DNA of 64,000 nt from Smallanthus sonchifolius (lineage: Eukaryota > Streptophyta > Magnoliopsida > Asterales > Asteraceae). The stretch's first letter is position 1, and every line of letters begins with the position of its first letter. The stretch covers positions 80,396,849 through 80,460,848 of the forward strand of contig CM042029.1 of NCBI GenBank assembly GCA_023525975.1, read 5' to 3'. Below are positions 1 through 13,300 of this stretch, piece by piece. The notes under the pieces were generated by a model, which was not told where the DNA came from, did not search any database, and saw only the letters and a list, made by a program, of their open reading frames with translations. The translations under genes were made by a program, and so were the position numbers.

Positions 1-405
1 TTTTCGCTCAATAGTGTTAATGTATACGTATTAGGCCAAAAATTTTATAGTTCCGGTCCCCCTTGATAAGAAAAAAAAAATCCCGCCCCCGCATTTTTCT
101 TCAAGCTTCGCCACTGAAATTACACATTAGCAACGTAAGTCTATTACAAATTTGCAATCAATTAAAACTTTCAAATAACATTGTTCAACATTCAGGTACC
201 CCTTATACTTAGCCACTCCTTTGGATCGTTACTTATTTCATGCATTCACTTTCGCTCATTAAAGTCTACGAATGATACTTTCGTTCATTACAGTCTACAA
301 ATGACACATTACATTATAGTCCCCAAATGACACATTACATTACAATCAACAAAGGACACATTACATTACATACATGAAGGATCTCTTTCTTTTGGTGCGA
401 GTCCT
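1..405. other. Unassigned flank with short direct repeats
   Basis: No gene seen. Positions 240-370 hold three to four degenerate direct repeats of about 26 bp (a tract like AATGACACATTACATTA recurs). The last bases before 406 form the left flank of element A; positions 401-405 read GTCCT, and no matching copy exists at the damaged right end. Confidence 0.5.
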
Positions 406-1639
406 TGTAAGGGTCCTTTCCCGGGTAACCTCACTTGTTGGATTTACTCATAAACATAGTTAAAATACTGAATTTAATTTAAAAGCATTCAAGAGTAGTG
501 AAAAACAAACATCATTCGTATACATAACATAACAGCGGAAGTCTTAACAATTTAAAATATAACACTGTCTTAACATATATGAAAGTGGGATGTCAGTCAT
601 ATGTCGGGTAACCATCACGCCTTCGCCCGACCCTTCCTTTTGTCACCTGAAATGTATACTAAAAGTCAGCTAACGCTGATGAGTTCTAGTTTCAAAACAA
701 TTAGACGTGACATTTATCTTATCATTAAGTATCATATATATATATATATATACTTATGTACTATAAGATACGTACATTTTCATATTCCTTGCTTTACTGT
801 TCTCGCATATCATTCGTACTGAGTACATATATGTATATATACATACTTACTTTGGGGAGAACATTCATTGGTCATACACATAAGGGTGATCAACCCGTCT
901 TTTACTACGTATGTCACAAAGACATACGCCATTAGGCTACCGTCGTAGCCCCTTTACTCGTCCGGTCCTAGAAACCGTCCGCCATTCATCCGTCCGGCCA
1001 ACCTTCGACCGTCCGTTTTAACCGTCCTACCGTCGTAGTCCGTATATTCGCCCGTCTGCCCTAAGGCATCCGTTTCCCACGCGAACTATTGTTTATGTAA
1101 CCGTTATCCTATTATAAGGCAATTGCTTCGACCGTCCATTAATGCCTTTCATACGTCCTAGCTGATGATGGAACGTGTTTTTCCCGGTTGCAAAATAGTC
1201 ACGTGGTCGTCCGTCTACCGAAGTAGCCGTTGTCATCGAAGCGTTCATAAAGTTACATACATTCATAACATGCAATATATATAAAATATAAAGCAAGATT
1301 TCATTCATTCACGTTATGTCACTTTTTCATTCATTCCTTATAATCATACGTTTCATTCTTTGTTCATCATTCATTTTGATACATATATGTATATATCACG
1401 TAAGATCACATTGGCATTCTTAACATTTATTCATTTAGCGTATAAACTTCAGCCCCAAAATATTTAATAAGGTTTACACATAACATAGAGGGGGCACATA
1501 GAACTCACCTGATGAGTTGTTTCTGCATTACACTTAGCTGGTTACTGAGCGTCACTAAGGTATCTCTCAATCTGTATAATGAAGTCATACACATAAGGTA
1601 GTGTTCTTAGATGACACTAGACATTACTAGGTTTGAACC

Positions 1640-1857
1640 TAGTAGTTTCGATGGATGAATCACATCGAAACTATGTAAGTTTCGGTCATGGTTCATATCG
1701 AAACTATGGTAGTTTCGATGGGTCTTATGTGTAATCTTAGTTTCGGATCATGGGCTTATATCGAAACTAGGTAGTTTTGATGGGTCTACATATATCGAAA
1801 CTAAGTAGTTTCGATGGATTCACCTACATCGAAACTAGTAGTTTCGATGAATCAGTC
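1640..1857. repeat. Palindrome array in the LTR of element A
   Basis: About five to six units in which ATCGAAACTA and TAGTTTCGAT alternate, each pair forming a potential hairpin with a loop of a few to about 20 bases. The same array is in the other LTR at 16340-16560 with scattered substitutions. It lies some 400-600 bp downstream of the putative TATA box, so it would be in the 5' leader of the element RNA. Confidence 0.85.
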
Positions 1858-2226
1858 GTCTTCCTCAAAAAAATCCGAAGTTTCTGCATGCGAATCTGGT
1901 CTTGTCAATATCTAAATTTTCTTTGATCAAAACGTTCGGTTTTCATTCTAGATGCTATACCTAAGCTCATTTTCAAGTTTCATTCGCAAAAACGTTATAT
2001 TTTTAGCCAAAACCCGAAAGTCCCAAATTAAACAAAAACTCAGTTTAGGGTCGAATCGTTACCTGGATTAGGGTTATGATTCGGAGGTTTTGCTCACGAG
2101 CTCAGCAGTAACGTGCTCCTTCAATCCCGGGTTGATCCGACAACTTTCTCTCTCTAGACCCGAGTTCTCCTTTCTCTCTCTAAAAGTTGCGTGAGGGATG
2201 AATGAGCAAGAAGAGGGCTGCCTTGT

Positions 2227-2238
2227 CCTTTATATATC
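2227..2238 (-). promoter_or_regulatory. TATA-like box of element A
   Basis: Minus strand reads GATATATAAAGG about 115 bp into the LTR, followed by CT/GA-rich leader sequence (AGAGAGAGAAA) that is shared with element B downstream of its own TATA box. This is an inferred pol II promoter. Confidence 0.5.
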
Positions 2239-2353
2239 TGGGCTCCCTCGGCCCATTGAAGCCGAGCCCAAACCCGCTCCCTTTCTCTTTTTTTTTTGGC
2301 TAAATCTCCGGCCTCACTATATTTATTTGTTTTATTATTTTTGGGATGTTACA

Positions 2354-2369
2354 AGTCTACCCTCCTTAG
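2354..2369 (-). other. Polypurine tract of element A
   Basis: Minus strand CTAAGGAGGGTAGACT directly abuts the TG start of the 3' LTR, the standard position for plus-strand priming. Element B has the near-identical tract AAGGGGGGTAGACT. Confidence 0.8.
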
Positions 2370-2392
2370 AAAGGTTTCGTCCTCGAAACCTG

Positions 2393-5300
2393 CTAATCGT
2401 TAAACAGCTGAGGATATAGTCCCCTCATTTCGTCTTCTTTTTCCCAAGTAGCTTCTGAACCCTTTCTGTGTTTCCATTGTACTTTTACTAATGGGATTGA
2501 CTTATTGCGTAGTCGTTTCTCAGCTCGGTCAAGAATGACTATTGGTTCCTCTACATAATTTAGACTGTTATCCACTTCGATCTCGTCGTAAGGTATGTGA
2601 GCTGTGTCGTCAGCTAGGCACTTGCGTAAGTGCGACACGTGGAACGTAGGGTGTATTCCACTAAACTCAACGGGTAGGTCGAGTCTGTAAGCAACTTGAC
2701 CCACTCTCACTAAAATCTTGAAAGGTCCGACAAACCGTGGACTTAGTTTGCCACGTTTTCTGAATCGGATGATTCCTTTCCAAGGTGATACCTTTAAAAG
2801 TACCACGTCCCCTACTTGAAACTCTAAATCCCTTCTTCTCTTATCCGCGTATGATTTCTGTTTGTCTTTTGCGGCTTTCATTCGAGCTTTGATTTGATCA
2901 AATTTCTCGGAAGTAGCTTTGACCACTTCGAGACTTGCAAAATCCTTCTGTCCAATTTCTCCCCAACAAACCGGGGTCCTACATCTCCTTCCATACAACA
3001 TTTCAAACGGCGGCATGCCAATAGTTGAGTGATAGCTGTTTTTATATGAAAATTCTGCCAATGGTAGATGGCTGTCCCAGCTCCCACCTAAGTCAATGAT
3101 ACAGGCCCGGAGCATGTCCTCCAAGTTCTCAATGGTCCTTTCAGATTGACCATCGGTTTGAGGGTGGTAAGCGGTACTGATGTTTAGTCTAGTGCCCATT
3201 GCTTCATTGAATTTCTTCCAAAACCTTGACGTGAATCTAGTATCCTTGTCAGACACAATCGACAGCGGCATGCCATGTCTGCTCACAATTTCCTTGATAA
3301 ATATTTCTGCTAATCTTTCAGACGAAGCAGTCTCACGTATTGGCAAGAAATGAGCACTTTTCATCAAACGGTCGACGATCACCCAAATGGTATCATTGCC
3401 TTTAGCTGTTCGCGGTAGCTTGGTAATGAAGTCCATCGTGATCTCCTCCCACTTCCATTCTGGTATTGGTAAAGGTTGCATTTTACCGCATGGTTTCTGG
3501 TGCTCGGCCTTAACTAGTGAGCACGTTAGGCACTTGTTTACGTACTCAGTCACATCATTCTTCATGCCAGGCCACCAGTACTCTTTCTTCAAGTCTTGAT
3601 ACATTTTGTTTGTCCCGGGGTGGATAGAATAGCGAGACTTATGGGCCTCATCGAGGACTTTGGCTCTAAGCTCGCCAATCTTAGGTATCCACATCCGGCC
3701 AAACCTAGTTCGTACACCGTATGCATTTGTATCCAAGTTTCCATGTTGTCCCACTTTTCTTTCTCGTTTTATATTTCTTTCTAATAGTGCTTCATCTTGT
3801 ACCTTTGTTATTTCACTCATCAAATCTGGCGTTATAATCAGCTGACACTCTTTGATCCGTATAGGTTTTCGATTCTTCCTTTCTGCTTAAAGCGTCAGCC
3901 ACCACGTTGGCCTTGCCTAGATGGTACAATATCTCACAGTCATAGTCTTTCAGTAGCTCTAACCACCTCCTTTGTCTCATGTTTAATTCCTTTTGTTCAA
4001 AAAGTACTTCAGGCTCTTGTGATCGGAGTAAATGGTGCATTTAACTCCATACAGATAGTGCCTCCATATTTTTAATGTGAAAACTACTGCCGCTAACTCC
4101 AGATCGTGAGTTGGGTAGTTAACCTCGTGAATCATTAGTTGTTGGGAAGCGTAATCAATTACCTTTCCTCGTTGCATAAGTACACAGCCTAAACCTAGAC
4201 CCGAAGCGTCAGAGTAGACTGCCAAGTTTTAATTTCCCTCAGGTAGTGTCAAGACTGGAGCTTGGGTTAATCGTGTCTTAAGTTCCTCAAACGCGTTGTT
4301 TTGGGTCGGACCCCATTCATATTTTACTTCCTTCCGTGTCAATTTAGTTAGTGGCGAGGCTATTCTCGAGAAATCTTGAATGAACCTCCGATAATAGCCT
4401 GCCAATCCCAGAAAACTTCGTATCTCTGTTAGTGTCTTTGGGACGTTCCATTCATTTACTGTCTCAATCTTTGCACGATCTACCATGATGCCGTTCGGGT
4501 TTATCACATGACCTAGGAATTGGACTTCCCTAAGCCAGAACGCGCATTTGGAAAATTTTGCGTACAACTTTTCCTGCTTTAGCACCTCTAGAACCTCTCT
4601 TAGGTGGCAATGGTGATCACCCTCGCTTTTCGAATATACCAGTATGTCGTCTATAAAAACTATCACTGATCGATCCAACATTGGTCGACATTCTCTATTC
4701 ATCAAATCCATGAATGCTACTGGTGCATTGGTTAATCCGAAGGACATCACGAGAAACTCATAATGCCCATAACGCGTGCGAAACGCGGTCTTTGGTATAT
4801 CTTCTTCTCTTACTTTCAACAGATGGTAACCCGATCTAAGATCGATCTTTGAGAACCAACTCGCACCTTGCAGTTGATCAAAAAGGTCGTCTATTCTAGG
4901 CAGTGGGTATTTGTTCTTTACTGTCCTCTTGTTCAGTTCACGGTAGTCAATGCACATGCGCATGTTGCCGTCCTTCTTCTTTACAAATAGTACCGGAGCG
5001 CCCCATGGTGAAATGCTCGGTCTAATAAACCCTTTTTCTGTTAATTCTTCTAACTGAGATATCAATTCTTTCATTTCTGATGGAGCCAATCGGTAGGGGG
5101 CTTTGGCAACGGGCTCAGCTCCTGGCAGTAAATCAATCTGAAATTCTATTTCCCGATCGGGTGGCAACCCAGGTAGATCCTCAAGGAACACTTCCGGAAA
5201 GTTGCACACCACGGGTACATTCTTGAGTTCCTTCGTTTTCATTCTATCGTCAATAACATACGCCAGATAAGCTTCGCAACCGCGCCTCATGTAACTTTCG

Positions 5301-6602
5301 GCCTTGATCATCGAGATGACGTTCGACATCGTGCAACTCCAATCCCCGTAAACCGTAATTGGACTGCCGTTAGGAGCTTTGAGGTGTATCCTCTTACGTT
5401 TACATATGATTTGAGATTCGTTGGCAGCTAGCTAATCCATAACCAATACTATATCGAACCCTCCTAAAGTGAGAAGGAATAATCTAGAAGGAAACTTATG
5501 GCCTTCTATCTCTAAGATGCAATCCTCTGTTACTTGGAATACCGCCGAATTTTTACCAACGGCAGTTTGTACGCTAAAGGCCTTTACTATGGTGTTGATA
5601 GTGCAATCTAGTTTACGACTAAATGCATTGGATATAAAGCTTTTACTAGCACTAGAGTCGAATAAGATAGCAGCATGTTCGTCATTAACTAGAAACGTAC
5701 CTGACACAACATCAGGGTTTCCTCTTGCTTCTTCCTCAGTCAGTGCGTAGGCTCGAGTCCTAGCCTTCGGCTGTTCCTTTTCAGCTTGCTTTTCCTTTTC
5801 CAAACCGGATTGTCTAGTTTTCCAGTAATCCCTAGTCAGGTGCCCATATCTTCCACAACTTTGGCACTTGACGTCCTTTAAACACTCTCTTGAGTAATGC
5901 CCCGGTCTTCTGCACTTATAACACATGGTTGAGCCAACTAGACATTCGCCACGGTGCAGTTTTCTGCATTTTGAGCATACCCCGTGTTCATCCGTTCTCG
6001 ACCTCTTAGTCTCAGGCGCAACAGTTCCTTTTCCATTTCCCTTAGACGAGTTCTCCCACTTTCTCTTCTGTGACTCAGGTGCCGGGTCCTCATTGGCATA
6101 ATTGTCGTAGACGATTCTGCTCAGATTCACTACCGACTCGAAAGTCGAGGGTAGATTAGCTTTTACATGGACACGGACCCTTTGCGGCAGACCCTTGACA
6201 TAGTATTTGATCAGACGGTCTTCAGTTTCCACCAAATGTGGTACTAGTTGGGCCAGCTCATTGAATCTTGAAGTATACTGGCGATGAGTCTTATTGCCAG
6301 CCTTGAAGTTTAGGAACTCGTTCTCCACACGATCAATCTCGTTCTATGGGCAGAACTTTTGGATTATAAGTTTCTTCAGGTCTTCCCATGTCATTCTGGA
6401 AAGAGAGTTTGACGACTTTGTTCTCTGAATGTTTCTCCACCAACCTAGTGCTTCATTGGTGAAAGAATGAGCAACATACTTAACGGCCTGGTCCGATCGA
6501 TACTCGCTGATGTTGATTACAGCGTTCATCCTCTCAATCCATTCGAACGTAGCCACCGAATCCTTGTTACCATCAAACTTGGGTGGGTCTCCGTCCTTGA
6601 AA
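2393..6602 (-). pseudogene. Element A gag (3' part) and pol, broken
   Basis: Continues the gag reading frame from the junction with element C. Visible on the minus strand: gag core (6556-6344), two CCHC zinc knuckles (around 5930-5850), aspartic protease LFDSSASKS (around 5660; the usual DSGAS has G changed to S), reverse transcriptase with VFIDDILVYS (around 4650), RNase H (VYSDASG at 4220), integrase with HHCC and DDE residues (3700-3000) and a terminal chromodomain-like stretch (SEATWEKEDEMRG) ending at 2393. Damage: in-frame stops at 6344-6346, 5432-5434 (a conserved Trp codon) and 4229-4231, a 1-bp loss near 4015 and a frame change near 3825. It cannot be translated as one polyprotein. 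Confidence 0.93.
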
Positions 6603-6607
6603 CCTTT

Positions 6608-8261
6608 TGATGTCGTCCAGACGGTCTATAAAAACTATCAAATAAAACCTAATCTAGACTCTCTAGCTTTAAATTTATAAAACCTAGACTCGACCTAAAA
6701 CTAGACCACACAACCGGCAAGTGTACCGATCAATGTAATATAGCCTAAACGAAGTCCGGATATCGAACCCAAAAGACACTGAATAACTAAATTAGACTCA
6801 ACTAGGACTTAATATGATTAATTGATTGGGGGATTTACTACACTAAAGATTAACTAAGAATGCAATAAACTAAGGACAATTCAAGCTATCAAGAGTAAAC
6901 TAAAGATGAAATCAAGAATGGAGAAGTCACTACCTAGGTCGGAATCCTATGTGTAAAGCTCAACTTCTATCGGTTTTGGAACTAGGTTGGATCTGGTTTT
7001 CTAAAGATATAACACCTAAAAGATATCTAGTGGATTCCCGATCACTCTCGGTCTCGGGATGTGACCAGAAGACAACCTAAGGATATTAACTCACCAGATG
7101 ATCGGATCACCTCTCGGGTATTTCCTACTATGACAAGTACCCTAATAAACGGATTACCTCTCAGTCTCACCGCTTACCATACACTCAAGGAATGCATGGG
7201 GTAGTTCTAGAATGGATACTATGATTCGGATAGCAACTATCACTAGACACCTAATACCAACTTCCTCTCAGACAGCTGACACTCGGATTCCTAATGACGA
7301 AGACTAAACGACTAATTCTCACTTCTCGGGTATTGAACTAGGACACACATTCACTTCTAATCAGTAATTAACTAGGTTTTCTATGGCTGCTACGTCTAGA
7401 CACCACTCTAACTCACAAACCCTAAAGTCTATGAACCAGAAACGAAGATCAAACTGGCAGACAACCACAATCAACGCAGAAAAGCATAATCAACCACATA
7501 ATCAGAATTAAACATGCACTAACATCACACATAAACAAACTCAAACCTTTACTAAATCATAAATCCAACATTCAAATCCAAAAACCGAATAAAAATCGAA
7601 ACTTTAACACATAATCATAATATTGACCTAGGTAGATCAAGGATCTAGCCTAGAATCATACTAAGAACATCTACACAGAAGTAAATAGCAAGATCCATAG
7701 GTTCAAAACACAAAATCAAAGATAAAGTTTGAATCTTTAAACCCTAGAATGCAACTACACAAACCCGGAATCCAAAAGCTTCAATCTTCAGCTTCAATTG
7801 ACTTCCAAGCTCAAAATCGCCTCTTTTCTTCCCTGGAACGGCTTAGAATCCCACTCCCTCATAATGGCCGTTTTTATCTTTTTAATTTAGAAAATTAGGG
7901 TTTTGCGGAAAACGGCCCTCTCGCGTACCGCGAGAGAATGTTGACTGGATCCTCGCGTACCGCGAGAACCAAAATAGTCGGGCGGATTCCTGGAGTTTCC
8001 CGCGTACCGCGAGAATTATTACACTCGTCTCTCGCGTACCGCGAGAGACCTAAATTTCAGAAAATTGTCTTTTGATCTTTGGACTTTTCCGGGCTTCGTT
8101 TCTTCGCTCGTTTTCTTCACGTATTCTTCATTAATATTCCCGAGCTCCTACAAATAAGACCAACGACTCAAATGTACATAAAATTGACTCAAAACTAATA
8201 TAAAACTACTTAGAACACATTAAAACAAAGGAATAAAGACGTGTGCTTTCGCACCCTATCA
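6608..8261 (-). repeat. 3' LTR of element C
   Basis: 1654 bp, TG...CA ends on the minus strand. Contains four palindromes at 7917-8050. Equal in length to the 5' LTR, with one visible mismatch at 7619. Confidence 0.96.
7917..8050. repeat. Palindrome array in the 3' LTR of element C
   Basis: Four modules with core CTCGCGTACCGCGAG, extended to CTCTCGCGTACCGCGAGAG in the first and last. Spacers of 15-35 bp are unrelated to each other. The same four modules are in the 5' LTR (14813-14946), and four diverged ones are in the internal region (9904-10033). Confidence 0.95.
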
Positions 8262-8277
8262 AATATCCCCACACTTA
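8262..8277 (-). other. Polypurine tract of element C
   Basis: Minus strand TAAGTGTGGGGATATT abuts the 3' LTR. The core AAGTGTGGGGA recurs at 9255, 10537 and 10752, see findings. Confidence 0.75.
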
Positions 8278-10322
8278 ACCTTTTTTCGTCCTCGAAAAAT
8301 CTGCAAATGGAATCATAACTGGCATCTAACTCAACAAACATAAATTTCAATTTTCAAAACATACTCACGTGTTAAAAAGCAACAATTAGTATTTCTGTCC
8401 GATTAAACCCAAGCACTAACTTTCAAGCCCCCGTTACGTGTTCTAAATCCATTTTATACAACATATCAATCAATCTATGTGACTCACACTTAGAAGTTAC
8501 AGCTCTACCTAGTCCCGTCTCAAGGTCATGTTTAGGCACGGATTAAACCATATAGATTTACCCTACCACGTTAAACTACTATTTACAGGTTTTTAGAAAT
8601 CAGATGAAATCATGAATGAATGGATGATAATGAGCATAATAAGCAAAAGAACTTTCGTCTAGAGGCGTTTCAACCAAGTCACTATCCCGGAGGGTAACAC
8701 ATAGACTACATTCTATCAATGAAGCACATAAATCTTACTTAGGGGTGTATCCTCCAAGTCGCTATCCCAGAGGGAAACACATAAGCAAAACTCAGTATAG
8801 CTCATAAATTATGGAATAACATGGATTATGGAATGCGGGCGCCACCGAAACTCGGATTTATTCTCATAAAAAGAGAATGGTGTGCCATAAAAAATTTCAA
8901 AAACCTTTAAATTTTAACTTAATCGTGGTACCTATCACCCTATATTGACAGTTTCAGTATTACCATTACTCTAAGATGAATACCCACAAGATATCATGAT
9001 TTTATTCCGTGATTAATCCTAAATAACACAAACAGGATATTTAAGCTCTACTAGTTAGCTGGGTCTACCAAAACATCACTAATTAGACACGTTTTCAATT
9101 ATTTAATCTTTTAAACTCATAAATAGATCCAGTTCTACTATCATTTTCCAAATATATGCAATTATTTTCAAGAACATTTTTCAAATTTTTCAATTTTTTT
9201 TTTTTGTATTTTTGAATTTTTAAAGACACAAACTAAACAAACTAGACACTCACATCCCCACACTTGAAAGACACATTGTCCTCAATGTGAAGCAAAACAA
9301 AACTAAAAATAAAAATGCAAAAATAAAAACAAAACAGAACAGGAAGCGACTTAGCTGGTAATGTAGATGCAAACTAATATGCAGCTTCGTTCTTCCTTGT
9401 GTGTGCACCGTATAGCATTTTGGTCGCGGTTACACATCAGCTGTTGGGTTGCCTTTACAAGATAGTAATGGTAATCATCAAACCCGCCCGAATGGAGATT
9501 GAGTACGGACAGAATGATAAAACCTGCAAAATAAACCTCATACAAACCCACAGCATTAAACTGACTCAAATAATAACTCAACTACTAACTCAACTAGACA
9601 CTTAAAAGACTCAAGATAGATAGATGCAGAGAAAACATACTCAACGTGTGGCAAACACATAGACATGAATACCACAGCAAGGTCGAACATCGGTCATAAA
9701 CGGTTTCTAGTTTCCCATGGTAATGATGGTCGGTGAATGATGATGTGTGAATTAATGTGATGGATGATGGTGGTTAAAGGTGATGCTTCATGGTAGTGGT
9801 GGTACGAAGGTAGGTGATGAATAGTGGTGGTGAGTGAAAACGGGGACAGAAACGGGTACGGGAAACCATGGGAAACAAAGGAAATAGGGTGACACCAGCA
9901 GTCCCTCGCGTACCGCGTAAGTCGAAGGGGATATTCTTCGCGTACCGCGAAGGCCAAAAAGTTAGGCCGGCCGAGACTTTTGTCTCTCGCGTACCGCGAG
10001 AGATCTTCCTCTCGTTCTTCGCGTACCGCGGGAGGGTGTCGTTAACAGAAAGTTTTGAAGAATTTTCAAGTTTTATACTTAGAATATTTTTGGTCATTTA
10101 AGAAAAAAATTTTCACCCACTTCCTTAAAACCTTGTCCCAAGCATAAAAACACATGTAACCATACCTGGGGCTTCATTCCCGACGATTTTCCTTACCGAA
10201 TCAAGCATGGATTCCTGCAAAACTTGACAAAAACAAAACACAAACCGAAAAACAAAGAAAAAGACACGGACTCAACCTAAGGAAATCATACAAACTTTAC
10301 ATCCCGGGCACTTGCCCAGGAC
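8278..10322 (-). other. 3' non-coding region of element C
   Basis: About 2 kb between the gag-protease stop and the 3' LTR, where an autonomous relative would encode RT, RNase H and integrase. I see no coding remains of those. It holds four palindromes with core CGCGTACCGCG (9904-10033), flanked by GGTGATGAT-rich simple sequence (9720-9840), and a repeat of the polypurine-like motif at about 9255. Confidence 0.7.
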
Positions 10323-13300
10323 TCAAGCAAGCCTATCAGGAGGCTTCTCCTTGATCCTAACCGGTACCGCCTTCATCCTGCGCGGCCTCCGGGTCCTCCA
10401 TACCTCTAGCAAACAACTACTCCTACCGCACCATGGATTTCTATCCTTCATCTCCTTCCACCACAACTTAAATCTACCCGGTCCGAAGATAATACGCATT
10501 AAATAACCAAGCAGTTTGTCACTCCTCGATATCCCCACACTTGGGGTTAGCACTCTATCTAAGTTGCCTAAGTCAATTAACTCTCGAGTCCTCTTACGAG
10601 GCGGCCTAGACCTAGGGGGTGACTCGATCTTTCTCCCCGAAGCACAAACAGTGGTGAAGATATGTAGGGGTTTAGGAATGGGCACTTCTAAAGGAATGAC
10701 CTCCACAATCTCACCAGGATCCTCGGGATCCTCAACAACCTCCACCAACTTCCCCACACTTGGGGTTTTGCCTATGACCTCTTCAAACTCTGCCATCATC
10801 TCCAGCAAATCATCAGGCACCTCATCTCCATAATCGTCTGGCTCATCTAGCAATCCTTCTAACTCCAACGCCCAATCATATGGTTCTTCTATATTCGGGG
10901 CGGGTTCACCTACTTCTATCACCGGATCGGGGTCCCAATGGTGGTCCATGAAAGAATCGAGCATGCACACGGAGTGGCTGTGCTCGCCAACATCCTTCCC
11001 GGACTCTACAGCATTGAATGTAAGGACCTCATCCCCCACACGAAGTGTGAGCTTCCCGTCAAAGACATCAATCATCGCCTTTGCGGTTCGTAGGAACGGG
11101 CGTCCTAAGATGAGTGGGACCTTGTCATCCACCTCCATATCTAGAATCACAAAATCCACGGGGAAAACAAAATTGCCCACTTTCACTAATAGATTTTCCA
11201 CTATTCCCCGTGGATACTTGACTGAGCGGTCAGCCAAGGAAATGCTCATGCGCGTTGGTTGTGGTTCACCTAGGTCCAGCTGCTTGTACAATGAATAGGG
11301 CATCAAATTGATGCTAGCACCTAGGTCGGCCAACGCGTGGTGTAATGGTAGGTTGCCCAACAAGCACGGGATCGTGAACCGACCCGAATCAGACAACTTT
11401 TCTGGCAAATGATTTTGCACCACTGCCGAGCATTGCTCACCAAGTGAGACTCCAGAGACCTCCTCAAGTTTCTTCTTGTTGGAAAGAAGGCCTTTTAAGA
11501 ACTTGGCATATTTGGGCATATGCTGGAGGACCTCTACAAACGGGAGATTGACCTTGAGTTGTTTGAACATATCAAGGAAGTGACCGTATTCCTTAGCATG
11601 TTTATGTGGCAACACACGTGTGGGATAAGGAATACGGCTCAGGTCAATCTCGGGGGACTTCATCTCCACCCCCTTCTTCTTCTCATGTGCCTTCTTGGTA
11701 GGCACCTCAACCACTATCTCCTCCTCCACCGGCTCTTCTTCTACTACTACCGGTGGGCTCTCATCCTCCTTCTCTATCATGCTCCTCGTCGAAACAGCAT
11801 TCGACTCGGTCTCTTTTAGCATCCTAGCGTCGATTTCAGCAAATCGAGCTGCCCAATCAATCTTATTCACCTCCTCCACCGAGGGAATATTATGCTCCTT
11901 AGAGTGGGAGTCAACCTCTTCAACCACTTTACTCTCCACACTCTCTATAGACACGGCCATCACTGAAGCGTTCGGGCCCGTAGAAGGGCTTCCTTGTCTA
12001 TCATGTATGCTCCTAGCAATGTCTCCTACCGTGCGTTGCAAATCCTGGAACGCCGATTGCTGATTCTTCATCAAAGTGTCATGGCTATCCAGTCTTAGCC
12101 GAGCATCCTTGTTATTCTGCACCAGCTGGGCAAGCAACTGTGTCTGAGTCTCCATCATCTCCTCAATCCTTCGTGACCCAACAGTGCTCCCAGAACTCGC
12201 TCCTTCTTCTGCTCCTCCATACTGTTGCTGACGACCAGTGAATCCAGATCTCCATCCCGAACCAAAAGTATTAGAATTGTTGTAATTTCGGTTCTGGTAT
12301 TGGTTGCCAGCATAGCTCACATGCTCTTGATTATTTACCGGGCAATTTCGGGTGTCGTGTCCTCCCCTGCACACCTGACACCTCAAAGCACTGAGCTTGA
12401 GCTCCTTTATCTCATTCGCCATCGAGGCGAGGGCAGCAGCCACGCTAGTATCAGGAGTGACCTGATGCACACCTCTAGGAGAAGAGGCGTGTGACCTAGC
12501 AGTAGGGATGGAATCCCTAACAGAACGTGGGTGCTGCTGTTCGGCTTGAGCGAAGCTCTCGAACATATCCTCGCACTCCTCAGGCTCGAGTCTATCCATG
12601 ATATGGCCTCCTGCAGCTGTGTTGAACATTTGCTGCGTCTCGAAGGTAAGGCCATTATAGAACTTCTCCACTAGTGCCCAGTCGGGGAGACCGTGCTGGG
12701 GACATCGGCTCAACAGCGCGTTGAACCGCTCCCAGGCCATGTGGTAAGGCTCGTCGGGATCCATCCGAAACGAATGGATCTGGTCCCGAAGGCGAGCGGC
12801 CCTGGAAGGTGGAAAGTATTTCTTGAAGAACTTGGCTTCGAGATCCTCCCATGTGGTGATAGAATTGTCGGGAAGAGTGTCGAGCCAAGTAGATGCACGC
12901 CCAGAAAGAGAGAATGGAAAGAGACGCAAGTAGATTGCGTCCTTAGATACACCCGTGATATTAAATGTATCACATATCCGCGCGAAGCGGGACAAATGTC
13001 CGGGCGCATCCTCATCCTCGAGGCCATGGAATTGAGTGGCATGAGTGATCGTACTCATGACATGTGATGGGATCTGCCAAGAATTGGTGTTCGGTATAGT
13101 GGGGCGTGTGATCGAAGATCTCGCGCCCGTGACCCCCTCACTGGCCCTCTGGTGTACTGTACGCCTCGCTGGAGGATCAGCGTCGCCCATGATAGAAATT
13201 GGAACTGGGCTAGTAGAACGTACCTTAGATTTAACCAGCTCCTCTAAACGCTCCCGAAAGTCGCGGGTGCGCTCGTGAAGCTCTCGTTCGGGCTCTTGAA

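Larger units (their letters stand above)
406..2353 (-). repeat. 3' LTR of element A
   Basis: 1948 bp. Read on the minus strand it starts TGTAACATCCC at 2353 and ends CTTACA at 406. It matches 15872-16981 over most of the shared length, but about 780 bp (roughly 716-1490) are absent from the other copy. That extra part holds CGTCC-rich degenerate repeats (890-1080). A TATA-like box lies at 2227-2238 and a palindrome array at 1640-1857. Confidence 0.9.

Noticed and set aside
601..1308. Short ORFs in the LTR of element A
   Set aside because: Lie in repetitive LTR sequence with no domain and no conservation in the other LTR.
12710..13067. Overlapping ORFs on both strands within gag of element C
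   Set aside because: Shadow frames of the 1006-codon gag-protease ORF.
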